A DNA stretch of 64,000 nucleotides, taken from assembly GCA_052161645.1 (NCBI GenBank), contig CP197414.1; one strand, 5' to 3'. Below are positions 8,912 through 17,242 of the stretch, piece after piece. This DNA is from Laterigemmans sp052161645 (GTDB taxonomy: Bacteria > Planctomycetota > Planctomycetia > Pirellulales > Pirellulaceae). Position numbers and translations under genes: made by a program. Numbering within the stretch: position 1 is the first letter of the stretch; the number at the start of each line of letters is the position of its first letter. The notes below the pieces were generated by a model. The model did not search any database, was not told the origin of the DNA, and saw only the letters and a list, made by a program, of their open reading frames with translations.

Positions 8912-10249
8912 TTAGAGATCGAACTTGGCTCTCAACCCAAACATCACCATTGTATCGACACGCGAGCGCGCCGGTTCGACGACTTGCAGGTCTGCCGTGA
9001 CGTGGCACCACGGGGTCACGCCGACGTTATAAAACATCTCGACGCCCTGCTCGTCCTGAAGTGGCAACAGAACCGGAGCGAGCTGTTTCAGTGGTTCGCT
9101 GACACCCGCGTAGAAGTAGCCGATTCCGAACGTGTCCTGAGGGCGATTGCCGATTGGATTGGAACCACCCACGCCAATGTTCGCAGCCCAATTGAATGGG
9201 TTGGGATTATCGTCCGCAATTCCAGCGTTTCCGAAGACACCCCAGGAACGCGTTGGATCATCGTGCGAAACATAGAGAGCTTGGTCGAATGCGTAGGCCA
9301 GCAACCACGAACCTTTCTTGTCAGGGTTTGCTAAAACCACTCCCTGGCCTGGGTCAAAATAGGGATTGGGGTCGAGGTTATTGTAGGTCCCGCTACTGTA
9401 CAAACCATAAACCATCTGATGCCCAGGCTTGTTCATGAGCTTTGTAGGCAAGGTCGCCGAAGCGAACAGCGACACTCCATTATCGAAGAACGTATCAAAG
9501 CCACTCACGGTCGGCGTATTGTTGGCGTCGTAGACGAATGCCGAAAAGACAGCTTCCTGGTTTTCATCGAGAACGACCATTCCGGCCCCGAACGATGAGT
9601 AGGGAAACGCCGTGACGAGGACTGGATTGAAACACAAGGCAAGGTTTTGAAACCCGTCTTGGCCGTTTGCTCCTCCGGTGAACGGCTGAACAAAACCATC
9701 GAGTGTGTTGATTTTTCCGGCTTGCACCAAAACGGATTCACTCAGTGCCTGCGTAAAAGTTACGTTCGTGAGCGCAGTGACCGAGCGATTTCCGTCGGGT
9801 AGTATTTGAGCCACGCTGACTGGCAGAAGCGTTCCAGAATATTGGTTGATCGAGCTGCCAAACACTGACTCACCGTGCAGGTTGATCGTCAGACCATCCC
9901 ATAAGCCAACCGTCTTTCCGTCGATGCTCAGAAACATATCGACCCGGCCGCGATAGCGGGAAGTCTCGTCGAGCCCGCCGGATGTGATGCCTGAGTAAAA
10001 GTTGGTGTTGGAGATATTCCAGGTGTAACCTTTTTCCTCAAAGCACGACCTCAGGCCACACCAGTCCCCGGACAAAGTGGAGCGTTCCCAACACGAGCTA
10101 CCACAGTCGGGCGCGTCGAACAGTGAATCGCAGGACGCGTCGCATTGCGCAGCCGCTTGTTGGGGTAAGCATGCGGACAGACAGACTTGCACGCCGATGA
10201 AAAGTCCGAGAGTCAACAGAAGCGGCTTTTTTTGATGTAGAGCTACCAC
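8912..10249 (-). CDS. OprB-type carbohydrate-selective outer-membrane porin
   Basis: A 445-residue protein with a signal peptide and the OprB entry motif LSGDWCGLRSCFEEKGYTW, the planctomycete form of the usual LTGDWGGxRxxLxxxGI. Alternating beta strands follow, and the C-terminus is aromatic/hydrophobic (FGLRAKFDL) as expected for a barrel protein. Two cysteine-rich spots after the signal peptide (CDASC, CGSSC) are typical of planctomycete exported proteins. The GTG start at 10249 is preceded by AAGGAAG at suitable distance. It probably mediates uptake of sugars across the outer membrane. It is separated from the sulfatase by 382 bp and is probably a single-gene unit. Confidence 0.85.
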   Translation of the reverse strand: MVALHQKKPLLLTLGLFIGVQVCLSACLPQQAAAQCDASCDSLFDAPDCGSSCWERSTLSGDWCGLRSCFEEKGYTWNISNTNFYSGITSGGLDETSRYRGRVDMFLSIDGKTVGLWDGLTINLHGESVFGSSINQYSGTLLPVSVAQILPDGNRSVTALTNVTFTQALSESVLVQAGKINTLDGFVQPFTGGANGQDGFQNLALCFNPVLVTAFPYSSFGAGMVVLDENQEAVFSAFVYDANNTPTVSGFDTFFDNGVSLFASATLPTKLMNKPGHQMVYGLYSSGTYNNLDPNPYFDPGQGVVLANPDKKGSWLLAYAFDQALYVSHDDPTRSWGVFGNAGIADDNPNPFNWAANIGVGGSNPIGNRPQDTFGIGYFYAGVSEPLKQLAPVLLPLQDEQGVEMFYNVGVTPWCHVTADLQVVEPARSRVDTMVMFGLRAKFDL

Positions 10250-10294
10250 GGCTTCGCTTCCTTGCGATCAAAGTCGAATTCGACGTGACTGGTA

Positions 10295-10319
10295 GTGGCT
10301 GTGGCTTCCAGCCGCAGGC
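10295..10319. repeat. REP-like hairpin (half element)
   Basis: The motif GTGGCTTCCAGCCGCAG can fold as a short hairpin with a TCC loop. Related copies recur around 13.80, 15.51, 20.97 and 22.44 kb, always between minus-strand genes. Confidence 0.6.
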
Positions 10320-10578
10320 TACTTGGGCAAGATGCACTGGCTCCCTCACCCAAGCACAATTACCAGGTTACCCGACTTGGTCGCAACCCGCCCCGTTTGA
10401 TTCGCTATCGTCACAATTGATACGACGATGCAGATTGGCGGACGGTCAGCAATCCGAAAGCGATCTGCGGACGCGGTTATTCCGACTAGGCAACTTTTTC
10501 GGACGGGAAACGCGAAGCCTCTTCGTCCAAGCCGCGTAGAGCGAGTGGGAAATAATTGTCGTCGTGCAAGTTGTCTTC

Positions 10579-10620
10579 GTCTTAGCACAGGCTGGCAGCG
10601 CTGCCAGCCTGTGCTAAGAC
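10579..10620 (-). terminator. Perfect 42-bp palindrome downstream of the sulfatase gene
   Basis: Positions 10579-10599 are the exact reverse complement of 10600-10620, giving 21-bp arms with no spacer. It lies 12 bp beyond the sulfatase stop. No clear U-tract follows, so it may be a terminator or mRNA 3'-end stabiliser. Extended GCTGGCAGC core. Confidence 0.6.
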
Positions 10621-10631
10621 TTCACGCTTTG

Positions 10632-12122
10632 CTATTTGTTTTGCTTCGCTGGAACGTATGGGTCCGGTGTACCTGGCTTGATCGGTGGTTCTGCAGCCAG
10701 CGATTTTTCGTGCTCTACGAGGATTGGGCCCAATCCCCATCGGTACCACAGACGCCCCGCCATCTGCTGGGTGACGGGATACTCTTCTTTGGGATCGGCA
10801 AAGAGGTTGTAGAAGTGGGGCATCGGGAAGACGTTCAATTTTCCGGTTCCCCGATCGCCTTCCAATTCCTTGAACAGCATTTTGTAGTTTCGCCACTTCA
10901 CACCGTGGACATCGTTTCCGACATACACAACAAAACCTTCACGTCCGGACTCCTCTGACTTTCCAAGCAGGAAATCAGAGACATCGATACCATCAATCAC
11001 ACGATCCTGCGGCACCTTGCCTCCTGCAATACTCGCAAAAGTCGTGAAGAGATCAAACTGGTGAACGATCTCGTTGGAGACTTTGCCGGCCGGCACCTTA
11101 CCGGGCCAGCGGATGACAAACGGCACCCGCAACGAACCTTCCCTGCCCGTAAAATAGGAACCGCTCCAGGGCCCATTCCAGCCAGCGTAACCCGGTACCA
11201 TTTCGCCTCCGTTGTCCGCTGTGAAAATGAAGATCGTATTCTCCGCGATCTTGTTATGTTCGAGCGTATCGAGCAGTTCGCCGGTGTAGGCATCAATCTG
11301 CATCAACACATCGCCCCAATTGCCGTTTCCGCTTTTCCCCTCGAACTCTTTGCTAGGAAGATTCGGCATGTGCGTCTGCGTATAAGGCAGGTACAGGAAG
11401 AACGGTTTGCCCGCCTTCGCCTGACGCCCAATGAAGTCCTTGGCATGGTCGGTAATTTCCCGGTCAATCTCTCGCCTTGCCGGAATGTCATACACCTTGA
11501 CCGCTTTTGCTGGAGAGCCCTTCTTGGCCGTGTAGATGTGCTCTGGCTTGATCATCGGATTCTTGCCGGTTTCCTTCGCCAGCTTTGCGTACTTTTGAAA
11601 ATCCTGCTGAGCGGGCCAGAGGCTTTCATCCGTTGAATTCGGAATCCCATACCACTCGTCAAATCCCTGGTCGGTAGGGTAACGCCCTTCCGACTGCCCA
11701 AGATGCCACTTGCCGAACATGGCGGTCGCATAGCCGGCATCGCTCAACATTTCCGGCATCGTGTATTCCCACTGAGTCAAACCGTAGTCGGCGACGGAAA
11801 GCGGCACCGAACCATTTCCCGTGCGGATCGCGTAGCGACCGGTCATCGAAGCCGCCCGACTGGGCGTACACTGTGCCTCGACATTGAAATTCAACAACCG
11901 CATCCCTTCGCCAGCCAATTTGTCGATGCGTGGCGTGGCACCACCCCGGAGAATACCCCCGCCGTAGCACCCCAGTTCTCCATAGCCGAAGTTGTCCATG
12001 TTGATCAGGACGATGTTGGGCTTGGAGGCCTCTTCTTGGGCCACCGCATTCTGCGTAACAGTCAGACCTGCTGCCAGCAGGCAGGACCAGGCGAGTATCA
12101 TTGTTTTCATTTTGGTCTTCAT
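10632..12122 (-). CDS. Secreted formylglycine-dependent arylsulfatase
   Basis: A 496-residue sulfatase with signal peptide (cleavage near AVAQ, about 29). The catalytic signature CTPSRAASMTG begins at Cys85, which would be converted to formylglycine. The N-terminal metal site appears as NMDNFGYGELGCYGGG (first metal ligands in DN), and later metal or active-site segments are FGKWHLG and FTADNGG. The family hydrolyses sulfate esters of polysaccharides or small molecules in the periplasm; planctomycetes carry many copies for algal polysaccharides. The exact substrate cannot be read. It lies 72 bp downstream of a DUF1254 paralogue with a hairpin in between, so it may be separately transcribed. 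Confidence 0.95.
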   Translation of the reverse strand: MKTKMKTMILAWSCLLAAGLTVTQNAVAQEEASKPNIVLINMDNFGYGELGCYGGGILRGGATPRIDKLAGEGMRLLNFNVEAQCTPSRAASMTGRYAIRTGNGSVPLSVADYGLTQWEYTMPEMLSDAGYATAMFGKWHLGQSEGRYPTDQGFDEWYGIPNSTDESLWPAQQDFQKYAKLAKETGKNPMIKPEHIYTAKKGSPAKAVKVYDIPARREIDREITDHAKDFIGRQAKAGKPFFLYLPYTQTHMPNLPSKEFEGKSGNGNWGDVLMQIDAYTGELLDTLEHNKIAENTIFIFTADNGGEMVPGYAGWNGPWSGSYFTGREGSLRVPFVIRWPGKVPAGKVSNEIVHQFDLFTTFASIAGGKVPQDRVIDGIDVSDFLLGKSEESGREGFVVYVGNDVHGVKWRNYKMLFKELEGDRGTGKLNVFPMPHFYNLFADPKEEYPVTQQMAGRLWYRWGLGPILVEHEKSLAAEPPIKPGTPDPYVPAKQNK

Positions 12123-12147
12123 TTTGGTTTTTCCTTTTTGCTAGGAT

Positions 12148-12182
12148 TCAGGTGTCGGTGGTTGTTGAACACCGACACCTGA
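12148..12182 (-). terminator. Stem-loop after DUF1254 paralogue 1
   Basis: A 13-bp perfect stem (TCAGGTGTCGGTG with its complement) and a 9-nt loop, 13 bp beyond the stop of the upstream gene and 26 bp before the sulfatase start. There is no clear U-tract on the minus strand, so this may be a weak terminator or RNA-processing hairpin. Confidence 0.55.
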
Positions 12183-12194
12183 TAGGGTTATTGA

Positions 12195-13736
12195 CTACTT
12201 CACCAGCTCCACGTCATTCGGGATCCAGGTCTTCTCGTTGAAGGCCTTGAGCGGACCGTAGTAGCGCATGTAGACGAAGAAGCCCTGGTCGGGCAGGGTC
12301 TTGACCCAGTTGGCGGCGGAAACATCGGCGGGCTTCTCGTTGGAGAAGTAGAGGTCGATGGAGCCGTCTTTGTTCACCGTCGGCGCGGGATCGCTCTGGC
12401 TACTGATGCTCGGGTAGGGCTGGCTCTGGAGTTCACAGCGTGTCCAGGAATCATAAACCAGAATCGACCAGAAGAGCGCGACCGGGACCTTGGCCGGGAT
12501 GTTGAGCTTGTAGGCCTTGTTGCCGTCCAGATACTTGCCATCCTTGTCCTTGTAGGTGGTCTGGTAGCGGGAGCCCAATCCATCCGGCATCTGAGCCGCC
12601 ATCGAGGGGGTGATGCCGTCCGCGGTGAAGTGGAAGGTGGTCCGCGCCTCCAGGTTGAAATAGCCATCCGGATCAAAGGTCGAGCTGTCGCCGATGAAGG
12701 GGCTTTCCCACTTGCGGTTGGGATAGACCTGCGCCGCGGCCTGACGGCTTTCGAGTGCGATCACCCGCGACATCGCCACCCCTTCCTTGGCGGCCTGCTC
12801 AAGGATCTTCTTCATCCGCGCGTCGGGGTTGAAGGGCTTGCCTTTCACAATGCCGATGGAGGCGAGACGACCCAGCTTCTCTTTGCCGAACGCTTCCGCC
12901 GGCTCGTAGTTGATGAGCTCGTGCATCCACTCGAACGCGGTGGCATTCTCGGGAACCAAAGTATCGATCGGCATCCCGGAGACATTGGTGAAGGTGCCGT
13001 CCTTGGGTCCACCTTTCAGCGGATAGACGCGGCAGTTCTTGCGGAAGAACTCCATGGCCTTCTCGCCCTTTCCGACGACCTCCGCATTTGCGCGGACAAA
13101 GGAGAACAGGCGATAGGTCGGCGACTTGAACACAAAGTAGCCGTCCGGCACCTCACCCTTGTAACCTGGAGGCAGGATCAGGTATTTGCCACCCTTGCCC
13201 TTGTCCATGCCGGTGGGGCCGATATCGCACAGGAACAGGAAATTGGCATCGTTCACAGGCCCCATCAATCCGGCAGGCGCTTCAAAGACTGTCGGGCCAT
13301 CCGCCTTCAGGTCAAACAGCACCATGGCGTAGATGCTCTCGGTGTTTCCGGTCAGGAATAAGGCGTTGGAATCCAGGCGGTTGGCCGTCACCGAAACATG
13401 GGAGCAGTCCTTCGCGCTGTAATCCCGCGCCGTTCCGATCATCATTCCGCGCATCGACAGCGCGGGATACATGTCGAGGTAGAGCTGGGTCGCACGCCGC
13501 AGGTCGAGTTCGTCGTAGACCTTCTGCGCCGTTTCCTCGGTCGGGTAGCCGCCGGGAAACTCGAGCTTCCCGAAATTGGTCTCGATATTCTCCGGCGCCG
13601 GCTTGAAGCCGCCGGTCTTGTATTTTTCCTGGGAGGCACCGAGTTCGTAGATGCTCTTGTCCTGTTGGGCGCAAACCGGCGTGACCATTACGGCCAGCGC
13701 GAGCCAGACAACTGCCAGATTGATTGGTGATTTCAT
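12195..13736 (-). CDS. Secreted DUF1254/DUF1214 protein, paralogue 1
   Basis: A 513-residue exported protein with signal peptide (to about VCAQ). The DUF1254 region covers about 70-215, with the family-wide stretches GPTVFEAPAGLMG, DKGKGGKYLILPPGYKGEVPDG. The DUF1214 region (about 375-500) contains VALFWSILVYDSWTRCELQ and ends with GFFVYMRYYGPLKAF. ATG at 13736 has AGGAA 9 nt upstream. Members are widespread in bacteria without an established reaction. The C-terminal motif NDVELVK corresponds to the end of its neighbours, showing common descent. It follows paralogue 2 after 130 bp containing a REP-like hairpin. Confidence 0.9.
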   Translation of the reverse strand: MKSPINLAVVWLALAVMVTPVCAQQDKSIYELGASQEKYKTGGFKPAPENIETNFGKLEFPGGYPTEETAQKVYDELDLRRATQLYLDMYPALSMRGMMIGTARDYSAKDCSHVSVTANRLDSNALFLTGNTESIYAMVLFDLKADGPTVFEAPAGLMGPVNDANFLFLCDIGPTGMDKGKGGKYLILPPGYKGEVPDGYFVFKSPTYRLFSFVRANAEVVGKGEKAMEFFRKNCRVYPLKGGPKDGTFTNVSGMPIDTLVPENATAFEWMHELINYEPAEAFGKEKLGRLASIGIVKGKPFNPDARMKKILEQAAKEGVAMSRVIALESRQAAAQVYPNRKWESPFIGDSSTFDPDGYFNLEARTTFHFTADGITPSMAAQMPDGLGSRYQTTYKDKDGKYLDGNKAYKLNIPAKVPVALFWSILVYDSWTRCELQSQPYPSISSQSDPAPTVNKDGSIDLYFSNEKPADVSAANWVKTLPDQGFFVYMRYYGPLKAFNEKTWIPNDVELVK

Positions 13737-13800
13737 TTTACTGATTCCTGAATAAGTTTGTGCGTCTCAATTGTCTGAACGTTGTGTTTGTTTTTCCATT

Positions 13801-13866
13801 GTGGCTGTCCCGGCGCGCCGGGAGCCGCAGTTTGTTTTCTCAACTGGGGCTGGAAGCCCCAGCCAC
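13801..13866. repeat. REP-like hairpin pair between DUF1254 genes
   Basis: Two adjacent stem-loops: GGCTGTCCCGGCGCGCCGGGAGCC-like left half and CTGGGGCTGGAAGCCCCAG right half. The right half abuts the stop codon of paralogue 2. The second hairpin is shared with the element at 15.51-15.57 kb. Confidence 0.65.
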
Positions 13867-15444
13867 TTACTTCACGAGTTCCAGTTCGCTCGGACGCCAG
13901 GTCTTGTCGAGCCATGGCTCCAGCGGGCCGTACAACCGCAAGAGGATGAACCAGCTCTTTTCCGGAACGGTCTGGATCCAGTTGCTCTCCTTGCCCTTCG
14001 GGGCATTGGGAGCAAAGTAGATGTCATACGAGCCATCCGCATTCGGCTTCAACTCGCCGCTAAGGCTGTTGACGCCCGCGAAGGGTTGATCGGTCTGCAG
14101 CATGGAACGGTGCTGCGTGTCGTAGATGGTCACGGACCAGTTGTCCTTGGCCGGCACGTTGGGCGGCAGATGCAGCTTGTAGGTCTTGGCACCGTCGAGT
14201 GGCTGGTGTTTCGAGTCCATTCCGACAATGCCGTAGTCCGACCCGACCCCCGGTTTGATTCCTGCCATGGCCGGAGTCACACACACCGCGTTGAAGTGCA
14301 TCCACAGGCGGGCATCGATCCGACGGATTCCGTCTTTCAGGAAGAAGCAGTCCTTGTCGGGAAATGCCATCACCCATTCGCTGTCGGTCTCCGGATAGTA
14401 ACGGTGACCCGGATCGCGCGGATAGACGGTGTTGGCACGGGCATAGCCGCTGCCGATCGCCACTGCTTCGGTGAGCAGTTTCTTCATGCGGGCATCGGGT
14501 TTGAAGGGCTTGCCCTTCTGGATGCCAAGGCCGGCCATCAGACCGCGGGTTTCGGGTCCGATGAATTCGATCGGCTCCTTCTGGATGATCTCATTGAGTC
14601 GCTCAAAGTAGCTGAAGTCATTCGGCGGGACCGTGTTGTAGTGGACCCCCGACATGTTCTTGAACTCCATCTTCGGCGGGTTGTCCTTCTTCGCCAGCGG
14701 ATAGACCTTCAGGTTGGCCTTGACGTTGTCGGCGGACTTCTTGACGTCCGCCGGGTTGGTCACGCTGCCACGCACGTAGCCACGCATGAAGTTCCAGACC
14801 ACGTAGCTGGTGGATTTGACGACAAAGTAGCCTTCCGGCACATCGCCCTCGTATCCCGGAGGCAGTACCAGGTACTTGCCGCCCTTGCCCTTGTCAGGTC
14901 CGGCCGCACCCATGTCGCTGAGGTAGCGCATGTCGCCGTCATCGAGGATTCCCAACACATCGGCTGGGACCTCGATCACGGTGGGGCCGTCCTTCTCGAG
15001 ATCGAGAAAGCCCCAGGTGTAGAGCGAGGTGTTGTTGTAGGTCAGCACCAGCGACTTGGAGTCGCCCAGCTGTTCCCAAAGGACGATCTGGTTGGAATCG
15101 CCCATCTTCATGTCCCGGCTCCCTTGGAGGAGGCTGTAGGTGGACACGGCGGGGATCATTTCAATGTAGACCTGCACCGCGCGGGCGCGGTCCACATAGT
15201 CGTAGAGCGCATCCTTGGTGCCGCCGATCGGAACTCCGTCGAAATATTCGAGGGTGCCGATCGGTGTCTCCACCTTGTCCGGGGTGATGATCGACTCCGG
15301 AATATCAGTGGTCATTTTCATCTTGGGCTGTTGCGTGTCCTTCGCTACTTGAGCGACAGCTGGCATGGTTGTGCCGAACAGAATGCATGTCATCAGAAGC
15401 GTTGCGACAACAGGCCCTGATTTTGTTTGGAATAATTGTTTCAT
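13867..15444 (-). CDS. Secreted DUF1254/DUF1214 protein, paralogue 2
   Basis: A 525-residue exported protein: signal peptide ending near PAVAQ, an N-terminal segment with the LEYFDGVPIGGTKDALYDYVDRARAV motif region, DUF1254 signatures GPTVIEVPADVLG and DKGKGGKYLVLPPGYEGDVPEG, and a C-terminal DUF1214 domain with WSVTIYDTQHRSML. It ends in ELELVK. AGGA lies 8 nt before the ATG at 15444. Closest by eye to paralogue 4, with which it shares the YFDGVP start, FMRGY and the conserved ending, so these two probably arose by a later duplication than paralogues 1 and 3. Periplasmic or outer-surface location is inferred from the signal peptide. Confidence 0.9.
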   Translation of the reverse strand: MKQLFQTKSGPVVATLLMTCILFGTTMPAVAQVAKDTQQPKMKMTTDIPESIITPDKVETPIGTLEYFDGVPIGGTKDALYDYVDRARAVQVYIEMIPAVSTYSLLQGSRDMKMGDSNQIVLWEQLGDSKSLVLTYNNTSLYTWGFLDLEKDGPTVIEVPADVLGILDDGDMRYLSDMGAAGPDKGKGGKYLVLPPGYEGDVPEGYFVVKSTSYVVWNFMRGYVRGSVTNPADVKKSADNVKANLKVYPLAKKDNPPKMEFKNMSGVHYNTVPPNDFSYFERLNEIIQKEPIEFIGPETRGLMAGLGIQKGKPFKPDARMKKLLTEAVAIGSGYARANTVYPRDPGHRYYPETDSEWVMAFPDKDCFFLKDGIRRIDARLWMHFNAVCVTPAMAGIKPGVGSDYGIVGMDSKHQPLDGAKTYKLHLPPNVPAKDNWSVTIYDTQHRSMLQTDQPFAGVNSLSGELKPNADGSYDIYFAPNAPKGKESNWIQTVPEKSWFILLRLYGPLEPWLDKTWRPSELELVK

Positions 15445-15508
15445 TTTTATGTTCCTGTTCTTTACTCTCGTTAGTGCTTTTTGATTGTCTTGACTTAGGT
15501 GTCTTTAC

Positions 15509-15574
15509 GTGGCTTTGGCTTCCAGCCGCAGTATTTTTCTGGCTTCGCTATCTGGGGCTGGAAGCCCCAGTCAC
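15509..15574. repeat. REP-like hairpin pair between DUF1254 genes
   Basis: The left half has TTGGCTTCCAGCCGCAG, the right half CTGGGGCTGGAAGCCCCAG. It lies between paralogues 3 and 2 and ends 6 bp from the paralogue 3 stop. Confidence 0.65.
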
Positions 15575-15580
15575 GTTGTC

Positions 15581-17110
15581 CTAATCCAACAGTTCGAAGT
15601 CGTTGAGGACCCATGTCTTTTCGATGTAGCCTTCCATTGGGCCATAGAACCTAAAGACCACGAAGAATCCCTTGTCAGGATCTGTCTTGATCCAGTTCTT
15701 TTTGCCTTCAGGCATTTTTGGTCCGAAATAAATGTCCACCGAGCCATCGGCATTGACTTCGGGCTTGCCCGTGCTGCCGACGTTGATGTTTCCTCCCGAA
15801 CCGAGCAGGCTGCGGCTGATTGGGTCATAGGCAGTTACCGCCCAGAAGCGTTTGACAGGCGGCTTGGCCGGCACGCGCAGTCGATAGTTCTTGTCACCAA
15901 GTAAATAGGCGCCTTCTTTGTCTCTGAACGCGGTCAGGTAGGCCGTGCCCACGCCCGCAGTGGTAGAAAGCAGGTTCGGTGAAACGCAAATCGCCTGGTA
16001 GTGCCAGAGGGTTCGGGCGTCGATGTCGTTGTGGCCGTCAGCGACGAACTCGGTGTTGCGAATGAACATTTTTTCCCAATGCCGATTCGGCCAATACTTA
16101 ATCTCCGGATCGCGCGATGCGTAAACGATTGCTCGCGACATGGCGACGCCTTGCTTGGCTGCCGTGTCGAAGATGCCTTGCATCCGCTGGTCCGGTTTGA
16201 AGGGCTTGCCCTTTTCAATGCCCAACGTGGCCAGTCGGCCTAACAATTCCTTGTCGAACAATTCGGTGGGTTCATACTGGATGATCTCGTTCAACATCGT
16301 GAACACTGAACCATCTTCCGGAGGCAGAGTATTGGCACCCATTCCGGAGCAGTTAACGGCGGTGTGTTCGCGGGGGCCCGTGGCCAAGGGGTAAACCTTG
16401 AGACGATCCTTGAACCATTTCACGGCCTGATCGCCATTGCCCACTTCGCCGAAGCCGCGCATCATCGCCCAGATCCGGTAGCCCGGTGAGCGGAACACAA
16501 AATAACCTTCCGGAGTTTCGCCTTTGAAACCTGGAGGCAGAAAGAGGTACTTGCCGCCCTTGCCTTTGTCCGGTCCGGTGGGTCCGAAGTCGGTAAGGTA
16601 TTTGAAAGCGGCGTCGTTGGCATTGCCATACATTCCAGGCGGGATCTCCACCACGGTGGGGCCATCGACTTTCAAGTCGATGGAGGCAAAGGCATAGACT
16701 GTGATGTTGTTGCCAGTCAAGTAATTCTCACTCGGCTTCATGAAATCGGCCATGACGCCGACGTCCGAAGCGGACTTGAACCCGAAGTCGCGAATCTGCG
16801 ATTTGACGATGCTGTAGAGCGAGAGCGCCGGATAAAAATCCATATACGCCTGGGTGGCACGCTGCCGATCCATTTCATCGTAGATCTTTTGCGTCGAGGC
16901 TTCTGTCGGAAACGAACCGCCTTCGAACTCCAGGTTGCCGAAGTTGGTTTCTATCTTGTCGGGGGCCGGCTTGAAATCCTTGGCCGTCTGTTTGCTGCCC
17001 GCCGACTCAAACAGATTCCTTTCGCCGGATTGCTGCGCAAAAGCGGGTGCCACCAGGCTGACCGTCAAAAGACCAACAGCGATTGTGACGCCGAGCTGTT
17101 TCGATTTCAT
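15581..17110 (-). CDS. Secreted DUF1254/DUF1214 protein, paralogue 3
   Basis: A 509-residue exported protein: signal peptide ending near PAFAQ; segment KPAPDKIETNFGNLEFEGG closely paralleling paralogue 1; DUF1254 motifs GPTVVEIPPGMYG and DKGKGGKYLFLPPGFKGETPEG; and a DUF1214 domain with RFWAVTAYDPISRSLLG and the ending NDFELLD. Paralogue 1 has the same KPAP-IETNFG-LEF opening, so 1 and 3 form a sub-family distinct from 2 and 4. AGAGAG lies upstream of the ATG at 17110. Function unknown; no recognised enzyme active site was seen. Confidence 0.9.
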   Translation of the reverse strand: MKSKQLGVTIAVGLLTVSLVAPAFAQQSGERNLFESAGSKQTAKDFKPAPDKIETNFGNLEFEGGSFPTEASTQKIYDEMDRQRATQAYMDFYPALSLYSIVKSQIRDFGFKSASDVGVMADFMKPSENYLTGNNITVYAFASIDLKVDGPTVVEIPPGMYGNANDAAFKYLTDFGPTGPDKGKGGKYLFLPPGFKGETPEGYFVFRSPGYRIWAMMRGFGEVGNGDQAVKWFKDRLKVYPLATGPREHTAVNCSGMGANTLPPEDGSVFTMLNEIIQYEPTELFDKELLGRLATLGIEKGKPFKPDQRMQGIFDTAAKQGVAMSRAIVYASRDPEIKYWPNRHWEKMFIRNTEFVADGHNDIDARTLWHYQAICVSPNLLSTTAGVGTAYLTAFRDKEGAYLLGDKNYRLRVPAKPPVKRFWAVTAYDPISRSLLGSGGNINVGSTGKPEVNADGSVDIYFGPKMPEGKKNWIKTDPDKGFFVVFRFYGPMEGYIEKTWVLNDFELLD

Positions 17111-17196
17111 CGTATTTCTCTCTTGAAGTTACGTTTCAGTTCACGAATCCCAGTCCGGTGATCCCAGCCGACTCGCGGTGTGTTGATTGGTGCAGG

Positions 17197-17219
17197 CGGC
17201 GGCAGAAATCCTGCCGCCG
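17197..17219 (-). terminator. GC-rich stem-loop after DUF1254 paralogue 4
   Basis: A perfect 9-bp stem (CGGCGGCAG with its complement) and 5-nt loop, 24 bp beyond the stop at 17243. No U-tract. Possible terminator. Confidence 0.5.
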
Positions 17220-17242
17220 TGTTTTGCTTTCATGGTTGTCAA

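Noticed and set aside
13771..15420. 549-codon plus-strand open frame
   Set aside because: It is the exact antisense of DUF1254 paralogue 2, lacks any domain resemblance and begins inside the neighbouring hairpin. Long antisense frames are common in GC-biased genes.
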